Positions 23,039 through 33,061 of a stretch of DNA of 33,102 nt are shown here, one piece after another. Position 1 is the stretch's first letter; each line of letters starts with the position of its first letter. The position numbers and the translations under genes were made by a program. The notes beneath the pieces are model-generated. The model ran no database searches, was not told where the DNA came from, and saw only the letters and a list, made by a program, of their open reading frames with translations. The DNA is from Ruminiclostridium papyrosolvens C7 (GTDB lineage Bacteria; Bacillota; Clostridia; Acetivibrionales; DSM-1351): NCBI RefSeq assembly GCF_000421965.1, contig NZ_ATAY01000071.1:1-33102 (forward strand). The letters run 5' to 3'.

Positions 23039-23482
23039 TTATACCACCTCGACCTTTCCTCCCGCAGCTTCTATCTTTTCAGTAGCTGTTTTTGTAAATT
23101 TAGTCGCTTGAACTGTTAACTTTTTAGTTAACTCTCCGTTACCTAAAATTGCTACTCCATCTATAATCTTTTTAGCAAGGCCGGAAGATTTAAGAAGTTC
23201 TTCAGTTACAACTGTACCTTCATCAAACATATTCAAATCAGATACGTTAACTTCAGTATACTTTTTAGAAAACTCGTAGTTATTAAATCCCCTTTTTGGT
23301 AATCTCATATATAAAGGCATTTGACCACCTTCAAAACCTGGTCTAACACCACCGCCGGCACGGGCATTTTGTCCTTTGTGACCCTTACCACCGGTTTTAC
23401 CGTTACCACTGCCTATACCTCTACCTTTTCTATTAGGTAGCTTTTTTGATCCAGGAGCAGGCTGTAATTCAAATAATTTCAT
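23039..23482 (-). CDS. rplO: 50S ribosomal protein L15
   Basis: 147 aa. The Gly/Lys-rich N terminus ([35 protein letters not shown]) penetrates the 23S rRNA, and RLPKRGFNN follows. The C-terminal domain ends [11 protein letters not shown]. It lies between rpmD and secY. Confidence 0.98.
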   Translation of the reverse strand: MKLFELQPAPGSKKLPNRKGRGIGSGNGKTGGKGHKGQNARAGGGVRPGFEGGQMPLYMRLPKRGFNNYEFSKKYTEVNVSDLNMFDEGTVVTEELLKSSGLAKKIIDGVAILGNGELTKKLTVQATKFTKTATEKIEAAGGKVEVV

Positions 23483-23496
23483 TGACTACACCTCCC

Positions 23497-23676
23497 TTAT
23501 ATTTCTTCTACACAAACAAGATGTGAAACTTTTCTAATCATTCCTCTAATTTGAGGGTTGTCATTTTGTTCAACTGTAGTCCCGATTTTACCCAAACCAA
23601 GAGCTTTTACAGTTGCAGTCTGACTCTTAACAGCCTTATTTGTGCTCTTCTTTAGAGTTATCTTTAACTTAGCCAT
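23497..23676 (-). CDS. rpmD: 50S ribosomal protein L30
   Basis: 59 aa, complete. It starts [20 protein letters not shown], with the family motif [20 protein letters not shown] and the end [16 protein letters not shown]. The ATG at 23676 is 12 bases after the rpsE stop. The bacterial L30 length is right. Confidence 0.97.
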   Translation of the reverse strand: MAKLKITLKKSTNKAVKSQTATVKALGLGKIGTTVEQNDNPQIRGMIRKVSHLVCVEEI

Positions 23677-23688
23677 TTAATGTCCCCC

Positions 23689-24192
23689 CTAGCCCAGAAT
23701 CTCTTCTGCTGTTTTTCCGCGAAGTCTGGCAACTTCTTCGGCTGTCTTTAACTGAGCAAGGCCTTCAATAGTTGCATTAACCATATTAATTGGGTTGTTT
23801 GAGCCCAATGACTTCGTTCTTATATCACGAATTCCTGCAAGTTCAAGTACGGCTCTTACAGGTCCTCCGGCAATAACTCCGGTACCTTGTCCAGCAGGTT
23901 TAAGTAATACTTTACCTGCTCCAAACACTCCAATTGCTTCGTGTGGAATTGTTGTGTCAACAAGCGGAACTTTAATCAGGTTCTTCTTAGCATCTTCAAT
24001 ACCTTTACGAATAGCTTCAGGTATTTCAGCAGCTTTACCCATTCCACTTCCAACATAGCCGTTTTCGTCTCCTACTACTACTAACGCACTGAAACGAAAA
24101 TTTCTACCACCTTTAACAACCTTTGTTACACGTCCTATATTAACAACTTTTTCCTTAAGTTCTCCTAAAGTGCTGGCATCAATTCGTTGCAT
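23689..24192 (-). CDS. rpsE: 30S ribosomal protein S5
   Basis: 167 aa. The dsRNA-binding-like N domain has [20 protein letters not shown] and [16 protein letters not shown]. The C domain has [19 protein letters not shown] and [18 protein letters not shown]. It takes part in decoding accuracy and mRNA helicase activity. The usual neighbours rplR and rpmD flank it. Confidence 0.98.
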   Translation of the reverse strand: MQRIDASTLGELKEKVVNIGRVTKVVKGGRNFRFSALVVVGDENGYVGSGMGKAAEIPEAIRKGIEDAKKNLIKVPLVDTTIPHEAIGVFGAGKVLLKPAGQGTGVIAGGPVRAVLELAGIRDIRTKSLGSNNPINMVNATIEGLAQLKTAEEVARLRGKTAEEILG

Positions 24193-24210
24193 GTATTCCC
24201 CTCCTTCTCC

Positions 24211-24579
24211 TTAAAAATCCAAGCCTGCTTCTCTAGCAGCGTCAGCAAGCTCTTTAACTCTTCCATGATAGATATATCCGCCTCTATCAAATACAACTTT
24301 CTTTATACCCTTGTCAATAGCCTTAGAAGCTATTAATTTTCCAACCTCTTTAGCTGCTTCCTTGTTTCCGCCGTTAGCAACTTTTCCTTTTAATGCGGCA
24401 TCAAGGGTTGAAGCGGATACAAGAGTATTACCGGTTGTATCATCGATTATCTGAACATAAATGTTGTTTAAACTTCTAAAAACGTTCATTCTTGGACGCT
24501 CAACAGTTCCAGTAATCTTTTTGCGTACTCTCAGATGCTTTCTGAGTCTTACTTCGTTTCTATTTGTCTTATTAATCAT
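24211..24579 (-). CDS. rplR: 50S ribosomal protein L18
   Basis: 122 aa with [27 protein letters not shown]-like [17 protein letters not shown], and the end [20 protein letters not shown]. It binds 5S rRNA with L5. It lies between rplF and rpsE. Confidence 0.98.
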   Translation of the reverse strand: MINKTNRNEVRLRKHLRVRKKITGTVERPRMNVFRSLNNIYVQIIDDTTGNTLVSASTLDAALKGKVANGGNKEAAKEVGKLIASKAIDKGIKKVVFDRGGYIYHGRVKELADAAREAGLDF

Positions 24580-24596
24580 TTACTCTCATCTCCTTT

Positions 24597-25148
24597 CTAC
24601 TTTTTACCCTTGCCACCAGTCTTACCTTCTTTACGTCTTATAACTTCAGTTTCGTATTTGATACCCTTACCCTTATAAGGCTCAGGAGGTCTCTTTTCAC
24701 GAATCTTAGCAGCTACTTCTCCAACCACCTGCTTGTCAATTCCCTTAACAATTATCTTGTTAGGTGCAGGAACTTCAGTTGCAATGCCTTCAGGATCTTC
24801 CATCTCAACAGGATGTGAATAACCGAGTGTTAAAACCAACTTCTTACCCTGCTTTTGTGCTCTGTAACCAACACCGTTGATATCAAGAGCCTTTTGGTAT
24901 CCATTGGTAACACCTTCCACCATATTGTTAATAAGTGTTCTAGTTAAACCATGAAGTGATTTGTGCATTTTTAAATCAGATGGTCTTTCAACAACTATCT
25001 GATCAGCTTCTACTTTAATAATCATATCCTTGTGGAACTGCTTTGTAAGAGTTCCTTTTGTACCTTTTACAGTCAATAAATTGTCGCCGTCTAGTTTAAC
25101 TGTTACACTCTTTGGAACAGCTATTGGCAACTTTCCTATTCTTGACAT
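24597..25148 (-). CDS. rplF: 50S ribosomal protein L6
   Basis: 183 aa with [15 protein letters not shown], the repeat-fold halves and the signature [20 protein letters not shown] at the C terminus. It binds near the factor-binding site of the large subunit. A 115-base gap with a long perfect palindrome separates it from rpsH upstream. Confidence 0.98.
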   Translation of the reverse strand: MSRIGKLPIAVPKSVTVKLDGDNLLTVKGTKGTLTKQFHKDMIIKVEADQIVVERPSDLKMHKSLHGLTRTLINNMVEGVTNGYQKALDINGVGYRAQKQGKKLVLTLGYSHPVEMEDPEGIATEVPAPNKIIVKGIDKQVVGEVAAKIREKRPPEPYKGKGIKYETEVIRRKEGKTGGKGKK

Positions 25149-25206
25149 GTCATATACCTCCAGTTCTTAAAATTATGGGCAATCTAGTGCCCTTTTCAGA
25201 CCTTAG

Positions 25207-25244
25207 AGTATTTTCAAATTCTTAAATAAGAATTTGAAAATACT
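25207..25244. repeat. 38-bp perfect palindrome between rpsH and rplF
   Basis: Arms 25207-25224 and 25227-25244 are perfect 18-base inverted copies with a 2-base loop (AA). There is no U-tract on the minus strand. It could be an RNA-processing hairpin, a protein-binding leader or a miniature mobile repeat. A second small hairpin, GGGCA/TGCCC, lies at 25177-25192. Confidence 0.7.
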
Positions 25245-25263
25245 TTACCTGAGGATTTATAAC

Positions 25264-25662
25264 TTACCAAACAAATGCCAGAACTTCTCCGCCTATACCT
25301 TCTACTCTGGCTTTCCTGTCAGTCATTATTCCCTTTGATGTTGAGATAATTGCTATACCGAGTCCGCCCAATACCTTTGGCAGTTCTTCTTTTCCTGCAT
25401 ATACTCTCAAACCAGGCTTACTAATTCTCTTTATTCCAGTTATAACGTTTTGCTTATTATTGGTGTACTTTAAGTTAACTCTAAGTACGCCTTGCTTTCC
25501 GTCACTAATTTCTTCAAAATTCTTAATATATCCTTCTTCCAGCAAAATGTTTGCTATAGACCTCTTGAGGTTGGAAGCGGGTATATCAACTGATTCATGT
25601 TTAGCAGAACCTGCATTTCTTATTCTGGTTAACATATCAGCTATTGCATCAGTAATTTGCAT
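25264..25662 (-). CDS. rpsH: 30S ribosomal protein S8
   Basis: 132 aa with [37 protein letters not shown], and the signature [20 protein letters not shown]. It is a primary 16S rRNA binder and in other bacteria a translational repressor of the spc operon. rpsN precedes it. Confidence 0.98.
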   Translation of the reverse strand: MQITDAIADMLTRIRNAGSAKHESVDIPASNLKRSIANILLEEGYIKNFEEISDGKQGVLRVNLKYTNNKQNVITGIKRISKPGLRVYAGKEELPKVLGGLGIAIISTSKGIMTDRKARVEGIGGEVLAFVW

Positions 25663-25686
25663 ATGTTTAACCTCCTTCCAATGATA

Positions 25687-25872
25687 TTACCAGCTTGCTT
25701 TTTTAACGCCAGGTATTTGACCTTTGTACGCTAATTGTCTAAAGCATAAACGGCAAATTCCAAATTTTCTAATGTATGCGTGTGGTCTTCCACATATTTT
25801 ACATCTATTGTAAGCCCTTGTACTAAACTTGGGTGTACGCTGTTGCTTTATAATCATAGATTTCTTTGCCAT
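25687..25872 (-). CDS. rpsN: 30S ribosomal protein S14, zinc-binding type Z
   Basis: 61 aa, the short form. CKIC and CRLC ([20 protein letters not shown]) form the zinc knuckle, and the end is [11 protein letters not shown]. This type is typical of Firmicutes. Confidence 0.98.
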   Translation of the reverse strand: MAKKSMIIKQQRTPKFSTRAYNRCKICGRPHAYIRKFGICRLCFRQLAYKGQIPGVKKASW

Positions 25873-25887
25873 GCCTTCAATCCCTCC

Positions 25888-26430
25888 TTAGCTCTGGCTG
25901 AATGGCATACCAAGTAATTTTAAAAGCTCTTTAGCTTCTTCATCACTCTTAGCCGTAGTTACAAAAACAATATCCATTCCTCTTAACTTATCAACCTTGT
26001 CATACTCAATTTCAGGGAATATTAGCTGGTCCTTGACACCCATCGAGTAATTTCCTCTACCGTCAAATGAGTTGTTTGAAAGACCTCTAAAGTCTCTTAC
26101 TCTAGGAATAGCTACATTAAAGAGCTTATCAACGAATTCATACATTCTCTCGCCTCTTAATGTAACCTTACAGCCAATATTCATTCCCTGTCTCAATTTA
26201 AATGCCGCTACTGACTTTTTAGCCTTAGTTACAATCGGCTTTTGTCCAGTAATCAATGTCATATCATTTACTGCTGAATCCATAGCCTTTGGGTTGTCTT
26301 TTACTTCTCCGACTCCCATGTTAAGAACTATTTTCTCAAGCTTTGGAATCTGCATGCTACTGCTATATTTAAACTTTTCTTTCAAAGCAGGAACTGCTTC
26401 ACAAAGATATTTATCTTTTAACCTTGCCAT
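25888..26430 (-). CDS. rplE: 50S ribosomal protein L5
   Basis: 180 aa with [40 protein letters not shown], and the [20 protein letters not shown] signature. It binds 5S rRNA and contacts P-site tRNA. It lies between rplX and rpsN. Confidence 0.98.
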   Translation of the reverse strand: MARLKDKYLCEAVPALKEKFKYSSSMQIPKLEKIVLNMGVGEVKDNPKAMDSAVNDMTLITGQKPIVTKAKKSVAAFKLRQGMNIGCKVTLRGERMYEFVDKLFNVAIPRVRDFRGLSNNSFDGRGNYSMGVKDQLIFPEIEYDKVDKLRGMDIVFVTTAKSDEEAKELLKLLGMPFSQS

Positions 26431-26457
26431 CTGCTATACCTCCTTTCGGCAGTACTA

Positions 26458-26808
26458 TTAACCGTCTTTGTTTTTATCTAATACTATATCAATAATTTCG
26501 TTACAGTTTTTACAAGCTCTAGCCTTCTGCCCATTGTCGAGAATTTTCTTTGCAACTTTGGTAGGCTTTCCACATTTGTCACAAACCAACATTACATTTG
26601 AACTGTTGATATGTGACTCCTGATGGATAATGCCACCTTGTTGATATTTTCCTCTAGGCTTTTTGTGCTTTGTTGACATGTTTACGCCTTCAACAAGTAC
26701 TTGATTAGTAGAAGGATTTACGCTTAATACCTTGCCCTTCTTGCCTCTATCTTTTCCTGAAAGCACAAGAACTGTATCATTCTTTTTTACATGAACTTTG
26801 TTTGTCAA
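26458..26808 (-). CDS. rplX: 50S ribosomal protein L24 with CxxC ribbon
   Basis: 116 aa from TTG 26808 with GGAGG 9 nt upstream. The N-terminal KOW motif is [18 protein letters not shown]. The C-terminal half has CDKC and CKNC, a zinc ribbon seen in some L24 proteins. It is an assembly initiator near the exit tunnel. Confidence 0.97.
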   Translation of the reverse strand: MTNKVHVKKNDTVLVLSGKDRGKKGKVLSVNPSTNQVLVEGVNMSTKHKKPRGKYQQGGIIHQESHINSSNVMLVCDKCGKPTKVAKKILDNGQKARACKNCNEIIDIVLDKNKDG

Positions 26809-26826
26809 ATTAAGCCGCCTCCTTCC

Positions 26827-27195
26827 TTACAATACTTCCGGTGCAAGAGAAAGAATTTTCATGAAATCCTTATCTCTTAATTCTCTTGCAACAGGTCCAA
26901 ATATACGAGTTCCTCTTGGGTTCTTATCATCTTTAATTATAACTGCAGCGTTCTCATCAAATCTGATGTATGAACCGTCGGGCCTTCTAACGCCTTTCTT
27001 AGAGCGTACTATAACGCACTTTACAACGTCACCTTTTTTTACAACACCGCCGGGTGTTGCATTTTTAACAGAAGCTACTATAATATCACCTATATTAGCA
27101 TACTTTCTCCAAGAACCGCCAAGAACTTTTATACACATAAGTTCTTTAGCTCCGGTATTATCAGCTACTTTCATTCTAGACTGAACTTGAATCAT
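26827..27195 (-). CDS. rplN: 50S ribosomal protein L14
   Basis: 122 aa from ATG 27195 ([20 protein letters not shown], the family start), with GGAGGTACC before it. A frame from 27213 would include the SD and is rejected. The motif [18 protein letters not shown] and the end SLAPEVL are typical. It forms an inter-subunit bridge. Confidence 0.98.
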   Translation of the reverse strand: MIQVQSRMKVADNTGAKELMCIKVLGGSWRKYANIGDIIVASVKNATPGGVVKKGDVVKCVIVRSKKGVRRPDGSYIRFDENAAVIIKDDKNPRGTRIFGPVARELRDKDFMKILSLAPEVL

Positions 27196-27238
27196 AGTGG
27201 TACCTCCTTCCAAAATTTCTGCTCAGACTGCACATATA

Positions 27239-27496
27239 TTATTGTGCCTTTTCAACGATTTCAACAAGTCTCCATCTCTTTTCCTTACTCAATGGCCTTG
27301 TCTCCATTACTTTAACTTTATCACCAATCTGACATTGATTTTCTTCATCATGTGCCTTTAGTTTATAAGTTCTCTTAACAATTTTTCCGTATAACGGATG
27401 CTTTACACTAGTTTCTATAGCAACAACAATAGTTTTATCCATCTTATTGCTAACAACCTTGCCAACCCTAGTCTTTCTTAAAGCTCTTTCAACCAA
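27239..27496 (-). CDS. rpsQ: 30S ribosomal protein S17
   Basis: 85 aa from TTG 27496 with GGAGGTAA. OB-fold with [39 protein letters not shown] and [19 protein letters not shown]. An early 16S rRNA binder. A 120-base gap with a hairpin separates it from rpmC upstream. Confidence 0.98.
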   Translation of the reverse strand: MVERALRKTRVGKVVSNKMDKTIVVAIETSVKHPLYGKIVKRTYKLKAHDEENQCQIGDKVKVMETRPLSKEKRWRLVEIVEKAQ

Positions 27497-27524
27497 GTGG
27501 AATTACCTCCTTCCGAATACTCGT

Positions 27525-27557
27525 CTTTGTGATATTATCGATTGATATATTACAAAG
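27525..27557. repeat. Hairpin between rpmC and rpsQ
   Basis: CTTTGTGATAT (27525-27535) and ATATTACAAAG (27547-27557) pair over 11 positions with one G-U. It lies 28 bases upstream of the rpsQ start in the mRNA. No U-tract follows it, so it is not a clear terminator. Confidence 0.4.
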
Positions 27558-27616
27558 AACATAACTAACGTTATTCATTATGGTTAAGGTTTTTCAATTA
27601 CTTTAGCAAATAGCTA

Positions 27617-27817
27617 TTACTTGTTATCGCTAAGCTCTTTTTCCCTTATTATTGTTTTAACTCTAGCAATGGATTTTTTAACATCCTTAAGTTTCATTGG
27701 GTTCTCAAGCTGATTTGTAGCAAGCTGAAATCTAAGCTTAAAGAGTTCAGACTTTAATTCGCCCAATTCCTTGTTCAATTCAACAATATCCTTTTCTCTG
27801 ATTTCACTAGCTTTCAT
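27617..27817 (-). CDS. rpmC: 50S ribosomal protein L29
   Basis: 66 aa from ATG 27817 ([18 protein letters not shown]), the family start; the GTG at 27829 is upstream of it and less likely. It overlaps the rplP stop by 11 nt. Two helices with [18 protein letters not shown]. It sits at the tunnel exit. Confidence 0.97.
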   Translation of the reverse strand: MKASEIREKDIVELNKELGELKSELFKLRFQLATNQLENPMKLKDVKKSIARVKTIIREKELSDNK

Positions 27818-28244
27818 TTGCTTCACCACCCATTTCTGTCTCGCGGGTTACAAATTTACATTTAACCGGAAGTTTGTGCATAGCGAGCCTTAAAGCCTCT
27901 CTAGCTGTCTCTTCAGGTACTCCCGCAATTTCAAATAATACTCTTCCAGGTTTTACTACTGCAACCCAATATTCCGGTGAACCCTTACCACTACCCATAC
28001 GAGTTTCAGCAGGTTTCTTTGTTACCGGCTTATCCGGGAATATTTTAATCCAAACCTTACCGCCACGCTTGATGAAACGAGTCATTGCTATTCTGGCAGC
28101 CTCAATCTGGTTGCTTGTTATCCAAGCAGGTTCCAAAGCCTGAATTCCGAACTCACCATTGCTAACAAAGTTACCTCTGGTAGCTTTTCCAGTCATTCTA
28201 CCTCTGTGAACCCTTCTATGTTTTACTCTTTTGGGCATTAACAT
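27807..28244 (-). CDS. rplP: 50S ribosomal protein L16
   Basis: 145 aa with [40 protein letters not shown], and [20 protein letters not shown]. The ATG overlaps the rpsC stop (TAATG), so the two are coupled. It shapes the A-site region of the large subunit. Confidence 0.98.
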   Translation of the reverse strand: MLMPKRVKHRRVHRGRMTGKATRGNFVSNGEFGIQALEPAWITSNQIEAARIAMTRFIKRGGKVWIKIFPDKPVTKKPAETRMGSGKGSPEYWVAVVKPGRVLFEIAGVPEETAREALRLAMHKLPVKCKFVTRETEMGGEANES

Positions 28245-28912
28245 TACTTAACCCCTCCTTCCGCTTTTCTGTCTCTCTTAACAGCAGGAAGAACTTCTCC
28301 TTTGTATATCCATACCTTAACACCGATCTTACCATAGGTTGTGTTTGCTTCAGCAAAACCATAGTCTATATCAGCACGAAGTGTTTGAAGTGGAATAGTA
28401 CCGTCATGATAATGCTCAGTTCTTGCTATTTCTGCACCACCAAGTCTACCTGCACACGCAGTCTTGATACCCTTAGCACCAAGCTTCATTGTTCTTGACA
28501 TAGCCTGCTTCATCGCTCTTCTGAAAGATATACGTTTCTCTAGCTGTGATGCGATGTTCTCTGCAACTAGCTGAGCATCCATTTCAGGAACTTTGATCTC
28601 AGTAATGTTGATAAGAACACTCTTACCTGTCATTTTTTCTACTTCTTTTCTAAGTTCTTCAATACCTTGGCCACCCTTGCCGATTACAAGTCCTGGCTTT
28701 GCAGTATTTACATTAATCTTGACCTTATTTGCTGCACGGTCAATCTCAATTCTAGAAATGCCTGAAATATAAAGCTTCTTCTTTATGAAATTTCTTATTT
28801 TGACATCTTCAACAAGATAGCTGCTAAAAGATTTGTCATTAGCATACCATTTTGTATCCCAATCTTTAATAATTCCAATTCTTAATCCATGAGGATTTAC
28901 TTTCTGGCCCAT
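28244..28912 (-). CDS. rpsC: 30S ribosomal protein S3
   Basis: 222 aa. [20 protein letters not shown], the KH domain with [20 protein letters not shown], and the C-terminal [20 protein letters not shown]. It lines the mRNA entry channel. Confidence 0.98.
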   Translation of the reverse strand: MGQKVNPHGLRIGIIKDWDTKWYANDKSFSSYLVEDVKIRNFIKKKLYISGISRIEIDRAANKVKINVNTAKPGLVIGKGGQGIEELRKEVEKMTGKSVLINITEIKVPEMDAQLVAENIASQLEKRISFRRAMKQAMSRTMKLGAKGIKTACAGRLGGAEIARTEHYHDGTIPLQTLRADIDYGFAEANTTYGKIGVKVWIYKGEVLPAVKRDRKAEGGVK

Positions 28913-28931
28913 TATCCAACCTCCTTCTCGC

Positions 28932-29408
28932 TTATTCTCTTTCCTTTACAACCAATGTTATATGGCTGGTTCTTTTTTGAATTTTAAATGCTCTACCTTG
29001 AGCACGTGGCATAATTCTCTTTAATGTTGGTCCTTGAGTTGCAAAAGCTTCTGCAATAAAAAGGTTATCATGATTCAAACTATTATTGTTAACAGCATTT
29101 GCTTCTGCTGATTTAAGAAGCTTATATAAAACCTCTGATGCAGCCTTAGGTGTAAACTTGAGAATACCATAAGCCTCATCAATACCCTTATTTTTTATCA
29201 AATCCAGTACGATTTTAACCTTTCTGGATGATATACGTGCATATTTTAAAACTGCTCTTCCTTCATCTTTACCGATTCCGAGAACTTTTCTCTCTTTTTT
29301 AGTAAGAAGTGCAGGCTTATTTGACTTAGTATGCTTAGCATTTTGTTCAGCCAAAATCTGATCTTTATTCTTTAATAGCTCCTCTTTGGACAATACTTTT
29401 TTCTCCAA
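28932..29408 (-). CDS. rplV: 50S ribosomal protein L22 with N-terminal extension
   Basis: 158 aa, against about 110 in most bacteria. The L22 fold begins near residue 50 ([20 protein letters not shown]) and ends with the conserved loop [15 protein letters not shown] and [10 protein letters not shown]. The extra 48 residues are Lys-rich and helical ([16 protein letters not shown]). The start at TTG 29408 has AAAGGAGG 8 nt upstream, which supports the long form. L22 lines the exit tunnel, so the extension would lie on its surface. Confidence 0.96.
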   Translation of the reverse strand: MEKKVLSKEELLKNKDQILAEQNAKHTKSNKPALLTKKERKVLGIGKDEGRAVLKYARISSRKVKIVLDLIKNKGIDEAYGILKFTPKAASEVLYKLLKSAEANAVNNNSLNHDNLFIAEAFATQGPTLKRIMPRAQGRAFKIQKRTSHITLVVKERE

Positions 29409-29466
29409 CTGAATAGCCTCCTTTCAGTTCTAATCTTAAACTTAAACTTTCAGTTCAAAAAATCTT

Positions 29467-29748
29467 TTACCTTAGAGAAGTAGACTTCTCGTTACCGCCA
29501 TGTCCCTTGTATGTCCTTGTTGGTGCAAATTCACCAAGCTTATGACCAACCATTTCTTCTGTTATATATACAGGAACGTGCTTCTTTCCATCGTGAACAG
29601 CAATTGTGTGTCCAACCATCTGAGGGAATATAGTTGAAGCCCTTGACCAGGTCTTGATAACTTTCTTATCATTCACTTTATTCATTTCTTCAATTTTTTT
29701 AAGTAATGAATCAAGCACGTAAGGTCCCTTTTTAACTGATCTACTCAT
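29467..29748 (-). CDS. rpsS: 30S ribosomal protein S19
   Basis: 93 aa with [20 protein letters not shown], the motif [20 protein letters not shown] and the end [20 protein letters not shown]. It pairs with S13 in the head of the small subunit. Confidence 0.98.
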   Translation of the reverse strand: MSRSVKKGPYVLDSLLKKIEEMNKVNDKKVIKTWSRASTIFPQMVGHTIAVHDGKKHVPVYITEEMVGHKLGEFAPTRTYKGHGGNEKSTSLR

Positions 29749-29769
29749 TATTCTAAAATCCTCCCTTCG

Positions 29770-29809
29770 CCGCCATCTCGTAGGATTTGGCGGAGCGGTT
29801 AAACCGCTC
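29770..29809. repeat. GC-rich palindromes between rplB and rpsS
   Basis: GAGCGGTT-A-AACCGCTC (29793-29809) is a perfect 17-bp palindrome, next to CCGCC/GGCGG arms just upstream (about 29770-29793). The GC content stands out from the AT-rich surroundings. It could be an mRNA structure between the two genes or a small repeat element. Confidence 0.5.
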
Positions 29810-29832
29810 TTACTTCCAAAAATCCCGATATA

Positions 29833-30666
29833 TTACTTTTGATTTCTTCTCTTAACAATAAACTTATCTGACTTGTTTTTCTTCTTTCTAGTCTTCAAGC
29901 CAAGAGTTGGTTTACCCCAAGGTGTAACAGGACTTGGTCTACCGATAGGTGATTTACCTTCTCCACCACCGTGAGGGTGGTCAACCGGGTTCATAACAAC
30001 ACCGCGGACTGTAGGTCTGATACCCATCCATCTTTTTCTACCAGCCTTACCCAGTGACACGTTTTCATGTTCAAGGTTACCAACCTGTCCAATTGTAGCT
30101 TTACAATTGATTCTAACCATACGAACTTCACCTGAAGGAAGTCTTACCTGAGCATATTCGCCCTCTTTAGCCATCAACTGAGCAGCATTTCCTGCAGCTC
30201 TAACCATCTGGCCACCCTTACCTGGCTTAAGTTCAATATTATGAATTAATGAACCTACAGGAATATTTGTAAGAGGAAGTGCGTTACCTGGTTTGATATC
30301 CGCTGATACTCCTGATTCAACAATATCGCCAACACTTAATCCAACTGGTGCAAGAATATATCTCTTTTCACCATCTAAATAGTTAAGAAGCGCAATATTT
30401 GCAGTCCTGTTTGGATCATACTCGATTGTAGCAACCTTTGCTTTGATTCCATCTTTGTCTCTTTTAAAGTCTATAACTCTATATTTTTGTCTGTTACCGC
30501 CGCCTTGATGACGAACAGTAATCCTACCATAAGAGTTTCTTCCTCCATTTTTCTTCAGAGGTTCCAGTAATGACTTTTCAGGTTCAACTTTTGTTAAGTC
30601 TGAGTAATCCATTACTGTCATAAACCTTCTGGATGGAGAAGTAGGACTATACTTTTTTAATGCCAT
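29833..30666 (-). CDS. rplB: 50S ribosomal protein L2
   Basis: 277 aa. [40 protein letters not shown], and the C-terminal [20 protein letters not shown], which contains the conserved His of the peptidyl transferase region. It is a primary 23S rRNA binder. Confidence 0.98.
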   Translation of the reverse strand: MALKKYSPTSPSRRFMTVMDYSDLTKVEPEKSLLEPLKKNGGRNSYGRITVRHQGGGNRQKYRVIDFKRDKDGIKAKVATIEYDPNRTANIALLNYLDGEKRYILAPVGLSVGDIVESGVSADIKPGNALPLTNIPVGSLIHNIELKPGKGGQMVRAAGNAAQLMAKEGEYAQVRLPSGEVRMVRINCKATIGQVGNLEHENVSLGKAGRKRWMGIRPTVRGVVMNPVDHPHGGGEGKSPIGRPSPVTPWGKPTLGLKTRKKKNKSDKFIVKRRNQK

Positions 30667-30697
30667 CTCTTCTCACTCCTTTTATAACCTGGCTTAA

Positions 30698-31051
30698 TTA
30701 CTGAGCAACGCCAAATTCTTCGATGCTAGTTTTATATTTCTTATTATTTGTTACAGTCTTGCCGCCCTTTGATAAGTATTCAACAGGCTTTGGATCAGTA
30801 TCGATTTTAACGATTGCCTTTTTCCAAGCTGGACGTGGTCCTTCATGAACACCTGTGCGCTTGATTTTACCTTCAAAGTTCATGGTATTAACTTGTAATA
30901 CCTTAACGCTGAATAATGCTTCAACTGCCTTTTTTATTTCGGTTTTTGTTGATTTTACATCAACGACAAAAGTGTACTTACCAGCACCTATTTCCATATT
31001 ACTTTTTTCAGTTATATATGGCTTTATAATTATGTCTTGTGGCAATCTCAT
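30698..31051 (-). CDS. rplW: 50S ribosomal protein L23
   Basis: 117 aa with RLPQDIIIKPYITEKSNMEI, AVEALFSVKVLQVNTMNF and KRTGVHEGPRPAWKKAIVK. It forms the docking site for trigger factor and SRP at the tunnel exit. Its ATG overlaps the rplD stop (TAATG). Confidence 0.97.
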   Translation of the reverse strand: MRLPQDIIIKPYITEKSNMEIGAGKYTFVVDVKSTKTEIKKAVEALFSVKVLQVNTMNFEGKIKRTGVHEGPRPAWKKAIVKIDTDPKPVEYLSKGGKTVTNNKKYKTSIEEFGVAQ

Positions 31052-31674
31052 TATGCGTACACCTCCTCAACCTTTTCAACAGCATCCTTTGTTATAATAA
31101 ACTTATCATATTTCAATATATCAAATACATTAAGAGTATTTACATATGCTGTCTTTATTCCTGGTATGTTTCTAGCAGACTTAACAATGTTTTCATTCTT
31201 TGAATCAATTACTATCAAAGCACTTGAATCAACTTTTAAATTGCTAAGTACACCTACCATTGACTTAGTCTTAATTGCATCCAATGTCAAAGCATCCAGT
31301 ACAAAAATTTCATTTCCTGAAACCTTTGATGTCAATGCTGACTTCATTGCAATACGCTTCACTTTCTTTGGCATAGTGTATCTGTAGCTACGTGGTTTAG
31401 GTCCTAATACTATACCACCTTTAATCCACTGTGCTGAACGGATACTACCCTGTCTTGCACGACCGGTTCCCTTTTGTCTCCATGGCTTTTTACCGCCACC
31501 TCTAACTTCACTCTTGGTTTTTGTTGACTGAGTACCTTGTCTTTTATTTGCTAACTGATTTACTACTACTGCGTGAAGTACTTCATTGTTTACTTCTGCA
31601 CCGAAAACATTATCGCAAAGTTGAATATCTCCAACTACTTCACCTTTCATGTTATATAAATCAACCTTTGGCAT
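31051..31674 (-). CDS. rplD: 50S ribosomal protein L4
   Basis: 207 aa. The extended loop has [38 protein letters not shown], and [20 protein letters not shown]. In other bacteria L4 also represses its own S10 operon. rplW overlaps its end. Confidence 0.98.
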   Translation of the reverse strand: MPKVDLYNMKGEVVGDIQLCDNVFGAEVNNEVLHAVVVNQLANKRQGTQSTKTKSEVRGGGKKPWRQKGTGRARQGSIRSAQWIKGGIVLGPKPRSYRYTMPKKVKRIAMKSALTSKVSGNEIFVLDALTLDAIKTKSMVGVLSNLKVDSSALIVIDSKNENIVKSARNIPGIKTAYVNTLNVFDILKYDKFIITKDAVEKVEEVYA

Positions 31675-31698
31675 GTGTTACTTCCTCCCTTCACGTTA

Positions 31699-32337
31699 TT
31701 ATTTACCGGATTTAACCGTACTTTTAATAACAAGCAATCCACCTTTAGGTCCTGGAAGAGCACCTTTTACAAGAATAAGGTTTCTTTCTGCATCAACTCT
31801 AACAACTTCAAGATTTTGAACTGTAGTGTTGTCCATACCCATATGACCTGGTAACTTCTTGCCCTTAAATACTCTTGCCGGATTGGTGTTTGCACTCATG
31901 GAACCAACTCTTCTGTGGTACATTGAACCGTGAGTTTTGGGTCCACCTTTTTGGCCGTATCTCTTAATAGTACCCTGAAATCCTTTACCCTTTGAAAGGC
32001 CGCTTACGTCTATTTTATCTCCAGATTGGAACATATCTTCAGCTTTAATTTCCTGACCAACTTCATAGCTTGATATGTCTTCCAGTCTGAATTCTCTAAG
32101 ATACTTCATTGGAGCAAGCTTAGTCTTGCTGAACTGACCTAAAGCAGGTTTGCTAAGTTTCTTTTCCGCAACCTTTTGATATCCAACTTTTAAAGCATTA
32201 TATCCGTCAGTTTCAACAGTCTTCTTTTGAACAACTGTTAATGGGCCTGCTTCTACAACTGTAACTGGTATAACCAAACCATTTTCATCAAATATTTGAG
32301 TCATTCCAATTTTCTTACCTAACATTGCTTTTTTCAT
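31699..32337 (-). CDS. rplC: 50S ribosomal protein L3
   Basis: 212 aa. [20 protein letters not shown], and the signature region [20 protein letters not shown] with [20 protein letters not shown]. An early 23S binder whose loop approaches the peptidyl transferase centre. The 108-base gap to rpsJ holds a small hairpin, GTTCATA/TATGAAC. Confidence 0.98.
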   Translation of the reverse strand: MKKAMLGKKIGMTQIFDENGLVIPVTVVEAGPLTVVQKKTVETDGYNALKVGYQKVAEKKLSKPALGQFSKTKLAPMKYLREFRLEDISSYEVGQEIKAEDMFQSGDKIDVSGLSKGKGFQGTIKRYGQKGGPKTHGSMYHRRVGSMSANTNPARVFKGKKLPGHMGMDNTTVQNLEVVRVDAERNLILVKGALPGPKGGLLVIKSTVKSGK

Positions 32338-32445
32338 TAAAATTACCTCCTATGGTTATTGGTTCATATTTTCTATGAACATGACCTACTACTAACACTT
32401 AACACTGTAGACTAGTTTGACATTTATTACTTTCAAATATTGAAA

Positions 32446-32757
32446 TTATAATTTAATCTCAATGTCTACACCCGCTGGTAGATCCAGCCTCATTAATGCG
32501 TCAACAGTCTTTGGCGTTGGTAGAACTACATCTATCAATCTTTTATGAGTTCTCATTTCAAACTGCTCTCTTGAGTCCTTGTATTTATGTGGAGCTCTTA
32601 AGATTGTAATAATCTCTTTCTCAGTAGGAAGCGGTACAGGTCCTGAAACCTTCGCGCCTGTCCTCTTAGCAGTTTCAACGATCTTCTCAGCTGACTGATC
32701 AAGCACCTGATGATCGAACGCCTTTAGTCTGATACGTATTTTCTGTTTGTTTGACAT
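32446..32757 (-). CDS. rpsJ: 30S ribosomal protein S10 (NusE)
   Basis: 103 aa from ATG 32757 with GAGGAGG before it; a longer frame from 32814 would include the SD and is rejected. [40 protein letters not shown] and [12 protein letters not shown] are family motifs. It is a ribosomal protein and, as NusE, a transcription antitermination factor. First gene of the S10 operon. Confidence 0.98.
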   Translation of the reverse strand: MSNKQKIRIRLKAFDHQVLDQSAEKIVETAKRTGAKVSGPVPLPTEKEIITILRAPHKYKDSREQFEMRTHKRLIDVVLPTPKTVDALMRLDLPAGVDIEIKL

Positions 32758-32848
32758 ACATAAACCTCCTCGTACGTTGAATTTTGTCACGTACAACAAG
32801 TTTTGTCTGTACACTATGCCGGGTGTTTCATAACGTTTTATATAAAAA

Positions 32849-32890
32849 CCCAGGATCGTTCTTATCCAAATTGGACAAACTTAACCTGGG
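32849..32890 (-). terminator. Terminator-like hairpin in the rpsJ leader, candidate attenuator
   Basis: CCCAGG (32849-32854) and CCTGGG (32885-32890), with an inner stem TTATCCAA/TTGGACAA (32862-32878, one mismatch). On the minus strand it is followed by TTTTTAT (32848 downward). It lies between the predicted promoter and rpsJ, so transcription would have to read through it. Confidence 0.65.
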
Positions 32891-33032
32891 CATTTAAAGC
32901 GATTATATTACACTTCAAAATGTACAGTGACTTGTCGCCCGGTTTCTTGAATCGGACATTCTCAGCAAAAGTTACCTATTTCTATGAATAGCAATCTCCT
33001 GCGTCATCGTATGCCACGCCACAACATTCAAT

Positions 33033-33061
33033 ATTTTACTACATATTTTTCATATTTGCAA
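33033..33061 (-). promoter_or_regulatory. Predicted promoter of the S10 operon
   Basis: On the minus strand, TTGCAA (33061-33056), a 17-base spacer and TAAAAT (33038-33033). The leader from about 33026 to rpsJ is about 270 bases, contains no convincing ORF, and holds the attenuator-like hairpin. Upstream of the promoter is only very AT-rich sequence up to the window end. Confidence 0.6.

Noticed and set aside
32940..32960. GAATCGGACA near the rpsJ leader matches half of the parA-parB palindrome
   Set aside because: Only about ten bases agree, the other arm is missing and it lies in the chromosomal part, so it is probably chance.
32803..32991. Plus-strand frame opposite the rpsJ leader
   Set aside because: It has no SD, crosses the strong hairpin and shows no recognisable protein pattern.
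32758..33030. tRNA, T-box or known riboswitch in the rpsJ leader
   Set aside because: No cloverleaf, T-box core (AGGGTGG) or other motif I know was found; only the terminator-like hairpin is supported.
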